A stretch of 64,000 nucleotides of DNA from contig CAMYOL010000017.1 in the NCBI GenBank assembly GCA_947260005.1, positions 38,078-102,077 of the forward strand, written 5' to 3'. Source of the DNA: an uncultured Ectothiorhodospiraceae bacterium. GTDB taxonomy: Bacteria; Pseudomonadota; Gammaproteobacteria; UBA6429; Thiohalophilaceae. Below, piece by piece: positions 44,273-53,046 of this stretch (position 1 is its first letter; every line of letters starts with the position of its first letter). A program made the position numbers and the translations under genes. The notes below the pieces were generated by a model, which saw only the letters and a list, made by a program, of their open reading frames with translations, had not been told where the DNA came from and did not search any database.

Positions 44273-44968
44273 ATGAGACTACAACCAAACAGGACGTTAC
44301 TTAGCATCTTCCTTTTTGTCTTTGGGATCGGCATAACCCAAGCTAATGAAATTTCTCCCGAAGAACTGGAGCGATGGTTTAATACTGACTCACTAGACCC
44401 ACCGCGTTATAAAGAGGTCAACGACGGTCATCTGGTCTTTCTTACAGAAAAACCAGAAAAACGGTTACACCACCATCACAATTCAGTGACCATTTTACCT
44501 GATAGTCTGAGCGATGGCTGGATCCTGATAAAACAATGTCATCGCAATATCGACAAGGTTGCGGCCGCACAAATTCTATTTAAGGCAGGTAAGGTTAAAA
44601 ATATCAAAGTCATCTCTTCAGAAAATATTGAAAAGACCTGGGTAGAAGGTGCAAGTGTACAAATGGAAAACATTAAAGCCAACGCCGAATTGTGCGTACA
44701 GGCAAACACTCGCTCACTTAAGCACCATTCTGATGGTACTTATAGTTTGCGTAACGGTCCATTTATGCGTCGCTTTTTAGACGGCTATTTTCCATTACAT
44801 GTTTCACTCGATCTGAACTACGCACAAACCGATCTGGAATTAATTGACATTAGTCCCATCACCCAAAATGGCTTTGATGTCGAAAAAAGGGACGGCAGCG
44901 TCAAGATTGATACTATATTTGAAGGCCGTTTACATACTGAATTTCATTTTAAACACAAAAGCCTCTAA
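44273..44968 (+). CDS. Exported hypothetical protein
   Basis: Not recognised. 231 residues: signal peptide to about 24 (TQA), then a mixed beta-rich domain containing a histidine run (RLHHHHNSV) at about 65-71 and a pair of cysteines (QCHRNIDK, ELCVQA). The histidines may bind metal. AAAGGGG precedes the ATG. Followed by a terminator, so it is probably transcribed alone. Confidence 0.72.
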   Translation: MRLQPNRTLLSIFLFVFGIGITQANEISPEELERWFNTDSLDPPRYKEVNDGHLVFLTEKPEKRLHHHHNSVTILPDSLSDGWILIKQCHRNIDKVAAAQILFKAGKVKNIKVISSENIEKTWVEGASVQMENIKANAELCVQANTRSLKHHSDGTYSLRNGPFMRRFLDGYFPLHVSLDLNYAQTDLELIDISPITQNGFDVEKRDGSVKIDTIFEGRLHTEFHFKHKSL

Positions 44969-45005
44969 ATTATCCTTCCCTTTCAATAATGGCATAAATC
45001 TTCAG

Positions 45006-45034
45006 AAGCTGGCACAATATCACCAGCTTTTTTC
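45006..45034 (+). terminator. Rho-independent terminator
   Basis: Stem AAGCTGG/CCAGCTT with a ten-base loop and a following TTTTTTC tract, 38 bases after the stop of the 44273 gene and before cysQ. Confidence 0.75.
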
Positions 45035-45065
45035 TTTTCTCATGCCATAAAAATTAACCTGACTT

Positions 45066-45866
45066 ATGTCGCAAATCGATTTAGCAAAACTCATGCCTGC
45101 GGTCGTGGAATTATCCAGGCAGGCCGGAAAGTGTATATTAGATATCTATCAGCAGGATTTTGATGTCATCCAAAAACAGGATAATTCACCGGTCACGATT
45201 GCGGATATGGCCGCACATGCCGTGATTGATGATGGCCTGGAAGAAATTGCGGCTGAATTCCCCGTACTGTCCGAAGAATCGACCGCGATCCCTTTTGATG
45301 ATCGAGGGCGCTGGGAAACTTATTGGTTGGTCGATCCGCTCGATGGCACACGTGAATTTATAAAACGCAATGGCGAATTCACAGTGAACATCGCCTTAAT
45401 CCATAACCATCAACCCATACTCGGCAGCATTTATGTTCCTGTAACAGACGTAAGTTACTATGCTGCCAAAGATTTAGGCGCATACAAACAACAACAAACG
45501 GGAACTGCACAACTGATTCAGGTTTGTAAACAACGTCGCGACAAAGTAATTATAGCCGGAAGTCGTTCGCACCAAACACCTGAGCTTGTTCGGTTTTTAA
45601 AAAATATTGGTGATCATGAATTATTAAGCATTGGCAGTTCATTAAAATCATGCCTGGTCGCCGAAGGAAAGGCCGATATCTATCCCCGCCTGGGGCCAAC
45701 CTCTGAGTGGGATACGGCTGCCGCACATTGCATTGTCGAACAGGCCGGCGGTTTCTTAACAGATACGAATATGCAAACTTTGCCGTACAATACAAAAGAA
45801 AGTCTACTCAATCCGCCCTTTTTTGTGTTTGGCGACAGTAGCGTTAACTGGTCTGATTTTCTGTAG
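45066..45866 (+). CDS. cysQ: 3'(2'),5'-bisphosphate nucleotidase CysQ
   Basis: 266 residues of the inositol-monophosphatase fold: SPVTIADMAAH, EES in VLSEEST, the metal motif WLVDPLDGTREFI and SEWDTAAAHCIVE are those of CysQ. It hydrolyses PAP (3'-phosphoadenosine 5'-phosphate) produced in sulfate assimilation. Lithium-sensitive in the family. Confidence 0.95.
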   Translation: MSQIDLAKLMPAVVELSRQAGKCILDIYQQDFDVIQKQDNSPVTIADMAAHAVIDDGLEEIAAEFPVLSEESTAIPFDDRGRWETYWLVDPLDGTREFIKRNGEFTVNIALIHNHQPILGSIYVPVTDVSYYAAKDLGAYKQQQTGTAQLIQVCKQRRDKVIIAGSRSHQTPELVRFLKNIGDHELLSIGSSLKSCLVAEGKADIYPRLGPTSEWDTAAAHCIVEQAGGFLTDTNMQTLPYNTKESLLNPPFFVFGDSSVNWSDFL

Positions 45867-45939
45867 AATAAATTAAGTAAAGAGTAGAATTCGCAGATGA
45901 GAATTGGCTGGTTAAATTTCTCTGATTAAATTTCTCTGA

Positions 45940-46134
45940 TCAGATCTCGCAGCGATCATAAACAGCCATGATCGATTTCAACTCAGCCAAAACCAAATGT
46001 CGATTCGGCTCAGTCAATTCGAGCATGACATCCGGCCAATGTTCGGCTTCTATTTCCTGAATATAGACATTCACCTGTTGACACCCTTCGCTGCAAAGCT
46101 GTTCGACGATAGACTGTAATTTAGGTTCAAGCAT
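45940..46134 (-). CDS. Small conserved-looking hypothetical protein
   Basis: 64 residues, hydrophilic, helical: LEPKLQSIVEQLCSEGCQQV, a WPDVMLELTE core, and LAELKSIMAVYDRCEI. I recall similar short proteins in Gammaproteobacteria but cannot name a family. No clear ribosome site beyond a weak one. Real gene likely but unproven. Confidence 0.55.
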   Translation of the reverse strand: MLEPKLQSIVEQLCSEGCQQVNVYIQEIEAEHWPDVMLELTEPNRHLVLAELKSIMAVYDRCEI

Positions 46135-46290
46135 ATTTGGCTGAGTGGTAAAGGACGTATCTTTGTTATCGGATATAAGAAGTGAGAGTTTAACAAGACT
46201 ATACCTTCACGAATACTAAGCTGAAAGAAATTCCCCTATTTTTTGTTATTTACTGGGATCAGCCATAAATTTGTACTGCTTTACTGAGCC

Positions 46291-46310
46291 ATTCAGAGCA
46301 ATTCAGAGCA
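46291..46310. repeat. 10-base tandem duplication upstream of the GbsR-type gene
   Basis: ATTCAGAGCA twice in a row, followed by ATTC. It lies about 40 bases ahead of the -35 box. Could be random or an activator site. Confidence 0.4.
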
Positions 46311-46351
46311 ATTCCGGGCCAATCTTCCAGGATACCGTCCCGTAAATCCGC

Positions 46352-46396
46352 TTGACAGCACCGATAGAATTCAATATTTTCAGTATTAACTGAAAA
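46352..46396 (+). promoter_or_regulatory. Promoter with overlapping operator of the GbsR-type gene
   Basis: TTGACA (46352-46357), 17 bases, TATTTT (46375-46380). A perfect inverted repeat TTTTCAGT-ATTA-ACTGAAAA (46377-46396) covers the -10 and start region, 12 bases before the ATG. This arrangement suggests the regulator represses its own gene. Confidence 0.65.
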
Positions 46397-46408
46397 GAGT
46401 GATTTAGA

Positions 46409-46936
46409 ATGAAATTAACACCCATCATGCAGAAGTACATACTCCACTGGGGCGAAATGGGCACTCGCTGGGGCGTCAACCGTACCGTGGCGCAGATACA
46501 CGCCTTACTCTATTTATCCCCCGAGCCCCTGCATGCGGAGGAAATAGCGGAAACCCTGAGCGTCGCCCGTTCCAACGTCAGCACCAGCATCAAGGAACTA
46601 CAAAGCTGGGGCCTGATTCGAGTCAGCCATATGATGGGAGACCGCCGTGACCATTTCGAATCACTCAAGGATCTATGGGAAATGTTCAGTGTCATTATGG
46701 AAGAGCGAAAACGCCGTGAAATCGACCCCACTCTGACCATGCTACGTGCCTGTGAGCTGGAGGGCAGCAATGATCACGAAACCCCTGAGGAAATTAAGCA
46801 GCGCATTAGCGATGTGCGTGAATTCATGGAAACCATTTCTAATTATTATGAGCAAATGCGCCAGGTGCCAAGCCCGACTTTGATCAAATTAATCAAGTTG
46901 GGATCCAAGGTCACTGGATTACTCGGAAAAAAATAA
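46409..46936 (+). CDS. GbsR/MarR-family transcriptional regulator
   Basis: 175 residues. The winged helix covers about 20-90 (MGTRWGVNRTVAQIHALLYL, AEEIAETLSVARSNVSTSIK, LQSWGLIRVSHMMGDRRDHF), the wording of the GbsR family; GbsR in Bacillus senses choline or osmolytes. C-terminal helices probably dimerise. The gene has a visible promoter and operator and ends two bases before the convergent DUF1223 gene. A target outside its own gene is not evident. Confidence 0.9.
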   Translation: MKLTPIMQKYILHWGEMGTRWGVNRTVAQIHALLYLSPEPLHAEEIAETLSVARSNVSTSIKELQSWGLIRVSHMMGDRRDHFESLKDLWEMFSVIMEERKRREIDPTLTMLRACELEGSNDHETPEEIKQRISDVREFMETISNYYEQMRQVPSPTLIKLIKLGSKVTGLLGKK

Positions 46937-46938
46937 AC

Positions 46939-47691
46939 TTAAGGCTTGATATATCCACCGACCGATTGTATCGGACGAGGATCGCCCTTTTTACTCACCC
47001 AGGCTACGAGTGCCAGCCTGGTCGCATCCATTTGATCATACTTTGGCAATGTGAATGACCATTTAGCATTGCTCGAGTTTTTACTGATGTATTTTAAATT
47101 TACAAATTCATGCGATGAAGAATGACCTGTATTTTCACCCGCTTTTATCGAGGTCTTTAAACCCATGCCAACCACCGCGACTGTTAAAGAAAATTGTTGA
47201 GATGCATCAACCTGCTTAGGCAAAAACTCAGCATTAATTTGATTTTTATTCAGAGTAAGCAACAATTTACCGGGTTGCGCTTGTGACAGTTCCGGTTTTG
47301 AATTGAAAAAACCTCGACGCCAGGGTTCGCCATTGACAAAAAATCCAGGTGTATAAATGGTATTCTGTAAATTAACACGTGCATACTGGCGCTGTCGTTG
47401 GGTGTGGATTGGTGAAGCAAAGCGATCTTTCCATCCTAAATAATCCCAGTAATCCACATGCAAGGCGATCGGAATGGTGGTCTTCCATAACAAAGGATCT
47501 TTGACCAGGCTATTTAAATATTTTTCAGCCGGAGGACAACTGCTGCATCCTTCCGAGGTATATAACTCAATTAGGGTGTTTTGTCGGTCGCCAGTAGTGA
47601 ATGTCTCAGCCTGCACACTCCACGCCATTAGCGTTGCCGCAAAAACCAGACAAATCGAATTAAAACACGTTCTTAATATTTTTGTTTGCAT
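46939..47691 (-). CDS. Secreted DUF1223 thioredoxin-like protein
   Basis: 250 residues, signal peptide of about 28 (VQA). Thioredoxin-like motif LYTSEGCSSCPPAEKYL is typical of DUF1223, with HVDYWDYLGWKDRF and YTPGFFVNG (cis-proline). Role unknown; periplasmic thiol chemistry is likely. Adjacent rhodanese gene on the same strand. Confidence 0.88.
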   Translation of the reverse strand: MQTKILRTCFNSICLVFAATLMAWSVQAETFTTGDRQNTLIELYTSEGCSSCPPAEKYLNSLVKDPLLWKTTIPIALHVDYWDYLGWKDRFASPIHTQRQRQYARVNLQNTIYTPGFFVNGEPWRRGFFNSKPELSQAQPGKLLLTLNKNQINAEFLPKQVDASQQFSLTVAVVGMGLKTSIKAGENTGHSSSHEFVNLKYISKNSSNAKWSFTLPKYDQMDATRLALVAWVSKKGDPRPIQSVGGYIKP

Positions 47692-47711
47692 AGACTAATG
47701 ACCACAAAAGC

Positions 47712-48152
47712 CTAGCATTGTTCCCAGGGCAACCCCGCAAATCGCCATCCGCCTGACGTACTGCGATGGTGGTCGGCATCAAGCTCACCTTCAAAACCCT
47801 CATCGATGTTATACACATTCTCGAAACCTTCCAGAATAAGCAAATCGCCCGCCTCTTTAGATCGTTTACCGCTTCGACAGATCAACAACACCGGGACCTG
47901 TTTGCTGTGGCCATCATGGGTCATTCCCCCTAACAATAACTGGCGAATTTCGCGAACAAAATTTGGATTGATATCCCAGTCTGGCTCATCGATCCAGGGA
48001 ATATGGACTGCACCAACCGGATGACCAATAAACAAAAACTCCATATGAGAACGTACATCGACCAACAAGCTTTTAGGCTCACTATCAAGTATGGATTTCG
48101 CCTCAGTCGGAGAAATTGTTTTAACTTCAATTGAATCTGATTTGTTACTCAT
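47712..48152 (-). CDS. Rhodanese-like protein
   Basis: 146 residues. SLLVDVRSHMEFLFIGHPVG, the loop LLICRSGKRSKEAG with active cysteine, and NVYNIDEGFEG. The six-residue loop CRSGKR is compatible with a sulfane-sulfur transferase. No leader, cytosolic. Second rhodanese of the window. Confidence 0.88.
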   Translation of the reverse strand: MSNKSDSIEVKTISPTEAKSILDSEPKSLLVDVRSHMEFLFIGHPVGAVHIPWIDEPDWDINPNFVREIRQLLLGGMTHDGHSKQVPVLLICRSGKRSKEAGDLLILEGFENVYNIDEGFEGELDADHHRSTSGGWRFAGLPWEQC

Positions 48153-48204
48153 AACCGCTCAGTAAATTAAGATACCTTCTAAAATATAGCCTAAGTTACG
48201 CTAA

Positions 48205-48603
48205 CTATCCGAGTAAATGCAGACCGATTGTCATTTGCGCTGCAAAGCCAAGCAGATAAAGCACCACTCTTAAAATCGGTATGGCAAAACTGAAGACGAT
48301 AAAATGGCCCAGCCGTGAATAAAAATAAATCATACTCGCCCACGCAGTGTATTCAGTATTAACTTGTAACACTTCAACCAGGATGACTAATGGTGCAAAG
48401 ACTACCAGATTTTCAACCGCGTTTTCATGCGCACAGATCATCCGTTGTGCCCAGGCCCTTTTTGCGCCCACATCTGGATAAGGATTCCAGATCGCCTTTA
48501 GCGGACCGTTTTCAATCATTCGATTAATTATATAAGGTACCCAAAACAGGCTCGTCATTAAACACGTTAAAACCAGCCAATAAATTTCAGTCGATAGATT
48601 CAT
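48205..48603 (-). CDS. MAPEG-family membrane protein
   Basis: 132 residues with four membrane helices. WVPYIINR, the ENAVENLVVFAPLVIL segment (the E/N glutathione-binding region) and YFYSRLGHF are typical of bacterial MAPEG proteins. Third gene behind marR and the SnoaL-like gene, 21 bases after the latter, so the three are probably controlled together. May detoxify peroxides or electrophiles with glutathione. Confidence 0.88.
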   Translation of the reverse strand: MNLSTEIYWLVLTCLMTSLFWVPYIINRMIENGPLKAIWNPYPDVGAKRAWAQRMICAHENAVENLVVFAPLVILVEVLQVNTEYTAWASMIYFYSRLGHFIVFSFAIPILRVVLYLLGFAAQMTIGLHLLG

Positions 48604-48624
48604 CGCCTTCCTCCTTTATATTAT

Positions 48625-49128
48625 CTAAGCTGTTGCCTTAAGAAATTCCTGGTATTGTTGCAGCGCAGTCGGATCGGTCATCGAGCCATGATGATGTACT
48701 TGTTTCCAGAGCCCACCCAATTGCTGAAAGATGCGACTGGTTCTGATGTCCAATTCAACCTGCTCTGTCCCCCTTCGCGCATAACCACGCTCACGCCCAG
48801 CCACATAACTTATTGTATCTGTTTCAAGCAATTCATAATCATAAAATTCAACATAGACCTTCGTATCCCCCTGCATGATGGTCTGGTAACCTTCTTGAAT
48901 GCTCGCGATGCCACGACGAATCCCACCCATCGGATTACACATAACAACATTATTTTGTGGCGCCCAATTTGATATGCTCTTGTCAACATCCCGTTGATTA
49001 AACGCGGCGTAAAAATCATTTAGTGCTACAAGCATCGACGAATTATGCTGATCTAAATTACCCGGCTCTCTATCGTCTACTCTACCAATATTGTTTATCT
49101 GCTCACCATTGATCATCTCATGTAACAT
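48625..49128 (-). CDS. SnoaL/NTF2-like protein
   Basis: 167 residues from ATG 49128, five bases after AGGAGG. NTF2 fold: LNDFYAAFNQRDVDKSISNW, VVMCNPMGGIRRG, VAGRERGYARRG and WKQVHHHGSM. Such proteins (nuclear-transport-factor-2/YybH type) may be small isomerases or binding proteins. It lies directly behind an operator shared with marR. Confidence 0.82.
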   Translation of the reverse strand: MLHEMINGEQINNIGRVDDREPGNLDQHNSSMLVALNDFYAAFNQRDVDKSISNWAPQNNVVMCNPMGGIRRGIASIQEGYQTIMQGDTKVYVEFYDYELLETDTISYVAGRERGYARRGTEQVELDIRTSRIFQQLGGLWKQVHHHGSMTDPTALQQYQEFLKATA

Positions 49129-49140
49129 AAATCCTCCTAT

Positions 49141-49156
49141 AGTTGTATATACAACT
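49141..49156. promoter_or_regulatory. MarR-type operator, downstream copy
   Basis: AGTTGTATATACAACT, a perfect 16-base palindrome in the gap between marR and the SnoaL-like gene, immediately before the latter's ribosome site. The same palindrome core occurs ahead of marR. Expected binding site of the MarR protein. Confidence 0.8.
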
Positions 49157-49173
49157 TATTAGCTAAAAAATTT

Positions 49174-49587
49174 TTATTCTATCGTACTGGTTCCATAACG
49201 CAGGGCTTTAACTAGATCATCAAACTGGTCAGCACCAAGCTGGTTACGCATTCGTTTGTATAAATTGTTTCCGATATCATCTAGTTGCACACCCAATTTT
49301 TTACCTCGGGTAGTTGCCTGTAATATAATTTCACGTCCATCAGTCCCTTGTTTACGCTTAAGCAAGCCTTTATCAACCAACACCGCCACAAATCTTGTCA
49401 CTGTTGATTTTTCAAGACTCAACTCACTTGCGACCTGCTTTTGACTAATATCAGGATGGTGACAAATAAGACGCAATAGATAGGCATGGGGTGCTGATAA
49501 TCCGGCCTCTTGATACGCCGAATCCCAGACCTGATTCAACTGGCGAACCATGGCATTGCTATTGAAATATAAACATCGCTCAAACAT
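49174..49587 (-). CDS. MarR-family transcriptional repressor
   Basis: 137 residues: GLSAPHAYLLRLICHHPDIS, QKQVASELSLEKSTVTRFVA (helix-turn-helix), and LVDKGLLKRKQGTDGREIIL (wing). It is flanked by two copies of TTGTATATACAA: one ahead of its own start and one ahead of the next gene. Probable repressor of itself and of the SnoaL-MAPEG pair. Inducer unknown. Confidence 0.92.
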   Translation of the reverse strand: MFERCLYFNSNAMVRQLNQVWDSAYQEAGLSAPHAYLLRLICHHPDISQKQVASELSLEKSTVTRFVAVLVDKGLLKRKQGTDGREIILQATTRGKKLGVQLDDIGNNLYKRMRNQLGADQFDDLVKALRYGTSTIE

Positions 49588-49607
49588 ATCAAAAGCATAA
49601 CATGTTT

Positions 49608-49623
49608 TGTTGTATATACAACT
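49608..49623. promoter_or_regulatory. MarR-type operator, upstream copy
   Basis: GTTGTATATACAAC within a T-N14-T setting, about 20 bases before the marR start; identical core to 49141-49156. Supports autorepression. Confidence 0.8.
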
Positions 49624-49669
49624 ATTAATTTAATATTAAAGGCGTTATATAAACACCTCTATTATTGAA

Positions 49670-50086
49670 TTAGATCTCGCTGGCTTCGCGTTTTTCTTCG
49701 AAATGTTTCAGTTTTTCAACCTTAGTCATATCAATATGACCATCATGAACAGCACCAGATTCAATGGCAATTATCGGACTATGTAAATTTCCAACAATTT
49801 TAGCCATGCTATGGACCTCGATTTTTTCACGAGCGACAATATCACCCTCAACCTTTCCGGCAACAATCACGACATCGGCCGTCAATTTGCCATGCCAGCG
49901 ACCGGTATCCGTCACCACGACGATTCCCTGAATGTCGCTCTCGCCTTGCACTAAACCACGAACAACAATATTTTCGCCGCCATTAAATGAGCCGCTGAAG
50001 ACCGTTTCTTCACCAACTGAAGAGGTAAACCGGATCAGGCTATCTAAAGTTCGCCGAAAATGATGTTTTTTTTCAATTGCTTGCAT
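49670..50086 (-). CDS. Bactofilin
   Basis: 138 residues. A right-handed beta-helix with repeating G-x-h-x-G turns: TVFSGSFNGGENIVVRG, VQGESDIQGIVVV, WHGKLTADVVIVAGKVEGDI, ARGKIEVHSMAKIVGNL-type steps and an acid/charged C-terminus. Bactofilins polymerise without nucleotides and place wall or envelope enzymes. Isolated gene here. Confidence 0.9.
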   Translation of the reverse strand: MQAIEKKHHFRRTLDSLIRFTSSVGEETVFSGSFNGGENIVVRGLVQGESDIQGIVVVTDTGRWHGKLTADVVIVAGKVEGDIVAREKIEVHSMAKIVGNLHSPIIAIESGAVHDGHIDMTKVEKLKHFEEKREASEI

Positions 50087-50348
50087 ATTTAATAGTCTAT
50101 AGTGATTTCGATACTTTTATATATCGGCACATTTTTACAGAGATTTACTCTTTTTTACTCTCTCCAGTCAAATTATCCCCAGCTCCATATATAAATTAGT
50201 AGAGAGTTTGCCTAATCGGAAAATCTCGAAACGACTTTAATTACAATGATTAAATCAACTGTAAACCTAACAAAAATTTATTCTAAAAATATTAGCCGCT
50301 GGTTATTTTGATTTAATTCTTATGTGGCTATTTAATAAATAATTACAT
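50087..50348. other. Intergenic region between bactofilin and a terminator
   Basis: About 260 bases, A/T-rich, with no gene of any strand that has a start, ribosome site and plausible product. It must hold the bactofilin promoter (minus strand). Confidence 0.6.
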
Positions 50349-50369
50349 AAAAAAAGCCTCCGAAGAGGC
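50349..50369 (-). terminator. Rho-independent terminator downstream of the DUF1080-like gene
   Basis: On the minus strand: GCCTC-TTCG-GAGGC followed by seven T. It lies 100 bases after the stop at 50469, and the UUCG tetraloop stabilises it. Confidence 0.85.
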
Positions 50370-50468
50370 AAGGAGGAGATGAACTACGTATACAAATACC
50401 GCTAAATAATCAGGCTAAATAATTTCATCAGACACAACTGAATTTAATTTTTAGGTTAGTAAATTTTT

Positions 50469-51173
50469 TTACTCGGTGACTACTTTAAAATCATCAAACG
50501 CAGACATCGCATCTGCCTTTGTCCATAAACCGACACCACCACCTGCTTTATGAGTATCATCTCTGACATCCAATAATTTTTTACCATTTAACCAACCTAC
50601 AATATGATCGCCACTATGCTTTATCTTAATTTCAAACCATTCACCTTGTTTAATATTAATATTACTGGCGCTTTGTAGCTTTACCCGGGAACCATCTTTG
50701 ACATAATAAATACGAAAGTTTTCCTCTAACGGATTGTAACGGGCGACATAATAGTTACTACTATCTTTAACTCGCCAGATCGGTCCACCACCTTGATCAA
50801 TTTCACCGGAATCAGCCCGAACTTGTAGATTAATTTCACCGTTTTTAAATTGAATATCGCCTGTGTGAATAATATTAAATACACCACTGCTTGAATTATT
50901 TATTTTAGTGATTGCTAGTACTTTTTTTCCATCAGGAGTATTACGATCCAGCATTACGCTCCAATCTGCTAGCTTTCCAGATTTCTGTCCTTTCGAACTA
51001 AACCAACCACCCGAACTAGTCTCGGCAACAATCCATCCTTCCGGTAATTGACCCTTCTCATAAGTATCAAACGAATTTTTATACATTGATGAATTTGTTT
51101 CGGCCGAAAAAGAAATCGTTGGTACTACCAACATTAATAATACTATCAAAGGCTTCCATCTATAACTTTTCAT
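50469..51173 (-). CDS. Secreted DUF1080/LamG-like domain protein
   Basis: 234 residues from ATG 51173 (GGAG eight bases upstream). Signal peptide to SAE (about 24), then a concanavalin-like sandwich: NGEINLQVRADSGEIDQ, GGGPIWRVKDSSNYYVARYN, GEWFEIKIKHSGDHIVGWLNG, GGGVGLWTKADAMSAFDDF. The pattern is of DUF1080/3-keto-disaccharide hydrolase-like proteins. Whether it hydrolyses or only binds sugar is unknown. It lies behind a perfect palindrome. Confidence 0.78.
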   Translation of the reverse strand: MKSYRWKPLIVLLMLVVPTISFSAETNSSMYKNSFDTYEKGQLPEGWIVAETSSGGWFSSKGQKSGKLADWSVMLDRNTPDGKKVLAITKINNSSSGVFNIIHTGDIQFKNGEINLQVRADSGEIDQGGGPIWRVKDSSNYYVARYNPLEENFRIYYVKDGSRVKLQSASNINIKQGEWFEIKIKHSGDHIVGWLNGKKLLDVRDDTHKAGGGVGLWTKADAMSAFDDFKVVTE

Positions 51174-51243
51174 ATGAGTTTCTCCGTTACGTTTCATAGA
51201 TAACACTATAATGGGTTTAACTTAAATGATTCATGAAGCTTAT

Positions 51244-51259
51244 CTGACTATATAGTCAG
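51244..51259. promoter_or_regulatory. Perfect 16-base palindrome upstream of the DUF1080-like gene
   Basis: CTGACTATATAGTCAG, 71 bases before the start of the 50469-51173 gene. Dyad symmetry without a loop suggests a dimeric regulator site rather than a terminator. Confidence 0.55.
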
Positions 51260-51508
51260 GTAAGATTTACATTATTATCAGCATAGATTTATACCGATGA
51301 ATTATTCCTGTTCTCCACGAATCTTACTCTTAGTAGGTGCCGACATCGGTTGCCCATTTGCTAGTGACGTCAGATAAAGCTCCAATTCGATATTTCAAAT
51401 ATTCTATTTCCCCTGAATGAATTAAAATAATTTAAAGTAATAAAAAATACCTGCTAAGTTAACCCAAGGAAGGGGTAACCCTTCCTAATTCAATACTAGA
51501 GGTTAAAC
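51260..51508. other. Intergenic region before the DUF1080-like gene
   Basis: Together with 51174-51259 this makes a 335-base gap. No gene seen; only the palindrome and A/T-rich DNA that may hold a promoter for the minus-strand gene. Confidence 0.55.
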
Positions 51509-52411
51509 TCATTTCTTAAACGTTAATATAAGTTGTCCTGATGACTTATCCATATCACCGGTATGATTGAATGGGGCAAGGCCCATGCTATATTTTTTCC
51601 GGATGTCGAAGACAGTGTCATCCGAATTAAAAGTATTAAGTTTGCGCGCAAACTCAAGTGTCCATCTGCCATCTTTCCAGACACCTTTTGCCCTTACGTC
51701 AGCTGAGCTCCCCTTCGGTATAATGTTTGTAACATACTGTGCGATCTTATCTCCCAAATATTCCCGCGGCGCTTTACGCTTTTTCTCAATCGATACACCC
51801 ATGTCTTCAGGACGAGCAATCCAAATGGTTTTCCCATTACGGCTCTTATATGGCCGAGCTTTACCAGCAGGTTTTTTATAAGTATAGATATGACGTTTAT
51901 CCATTGAGTAACCTTGAGGATTTGTGCGAGAAGCCTTCCAATGCCATACATCCCAGGTTTGCTCGGTCGCGGCAAGCATATCGATACTAAAGACACCTTT
52001 TTTCTCAAAAGCTAGAGCAAACATATCTTCACGATCATTTCCTTGTTCGTACTGTTTAGTATCTTTATTCCATGTCCAGATCTTATGCGAGACACTCTGT
52101 GTATCATCAGCCCATGAGATGTTGAAATACACATGAGTCTTTGAGTATAAGGAACGAATAGTAACTTGTGATTTTGCACCCATATTCGGTGCAAGAACCC
52201 GGACAACCTCGACATCCAATTTATTTGCACGAGACCATAATGCATCCGTTTTACCGTCAATCCTTGGGGTGGTTTCTGAGAAGGTTGATACAATCGTACC
52301 GGGCAAAGTTGGGATAATACTTTCCATTTCCTTAACTTCTTTTGCATATAGATTATTACTAAAAACAAAAGCCATGGTTACATATATAAAAGTACTTAAC
52401 TTCATATTCAT
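51509..52411 (-). CDS. Ethylbenzene-dehydrogenase-type haem-binding protein
   Basis: 300 residues with a signal peptide (to YAK). The EB_dh family pattern is visible: RIDGKTDALWSRANKL, RSLYSKTHVYFNISWADDTQ, EDMFALAFE, MLAATEQTWDVWHWKA and WTLEFARKLNT. These are periplasmic gamma-subunit-like cytochrome b domains that bind one haem with a methionine and a lysine. No molybdenum catalytic subunit is adjacent, so it probably serves the cytochromes that precede it. Confidence 0.82.
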   Translation of the reverse strand: MNMKLSTFIYVTMAFVFSNNLYAKEVKEMESIIPTLPGTIVSTFSETTPRIDGKTDALWSRANKLDVEVVRVLAPNMGAKSQVTIRSLYSKTHVYFNISWADDTQSVSHKIWTWNKDTKQYEQGNDREDMFALAFEKKGVFSIDMLAATEQTWDVWHWKASRTNPQGYSMDKRHIYTYKKPAGKARPYKSRNGKTIWIARPEDMGVSIEKKRKAPREYLGDKIAQYVTNIIPKGSSADVRAKGVWKDGRWTLEFARKLNTFNSDDTVFDIRKKYSMGLAPFNHTGDMDKSSGQLILTFKK

Positions 52412-52525
52412 ACTACCTCATATAGAAAAGTTAATTCGATAATACGATATGCATGTGAAAATTAACTCTGAATAATTTGTCATATAAATTAAATTAAAAT
52501 TTGAGATTAATAACATTACAACAAT

Positions 52526-53008
52526 TTATTTAATCCGATATTCCTTATGACATGCCTGGCACGAATTAACCAATTTTTTAAATTGTACCTTAATCGCTTT
52601 CACGTTCCCTGTTTCTGAAGTTTCTAAAAGTTTGTTTGCCTGTACACTAAAGTCTTTAAAGGCTTTATTAACATTATCCGCTTCATCAAAGAGCTCCGGT
52701 TTTACACGAGTTTTCTTCCAACCTTTACCCGTTTTCGTATCTGGCGAGAATAATACCTCTATACCAGATTCAGATATAGCCGAAATTGTTTTTGCCGCTG
52801 CTATAACTTCCTCCTTATTATATTGTTGTGGATTTTTAATCACTTGCTTCTTTATTTTTTGCATATTCCAGCGCATAAATGTATACCCTGATTGTCGATA
52901 TTTTATTTTATCTTCCGGTTTTGCACCCGCGATTACAGTATTAGCATTAAACATACCCGTAATTAAAACTGTAGCTACACATAGAGATGCTATCGATATC
53001 TTTTTCAT
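52526..53008 (-). CDS. Cytochrome c' / c-556
   Basis: 160 residues: signal peptide to IAG (about 28), four-helix bundle with KYRQSGYTFMRWNM near the start (the distal-face residue region) and the C-terminal haem site SCQACHKEYR. The fold class binds NO or acts as an electron carrier. Follows the b561 gene by 38 bases on the same strand. Confidence 0.9.
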   Translation of the reverse strand: MKKISIASLCVATVLITGMFNANTVIAGAKPEDKIKYRQSGYTFMRWNMQKIKKQVIKNPQQYNKEEVIAAAKTISAISESGIEVLFSPDTKTGKGWKKTRVKPELFDEADNVNKAFKDFSVQANKLLETSETGNVKAIKVQFKKLVNSCQACHKEYRIK

Positions 53009-53046
53009 ATTACTGTCCTGCCTTTAGTTGAGTTGTTTAAATTATT

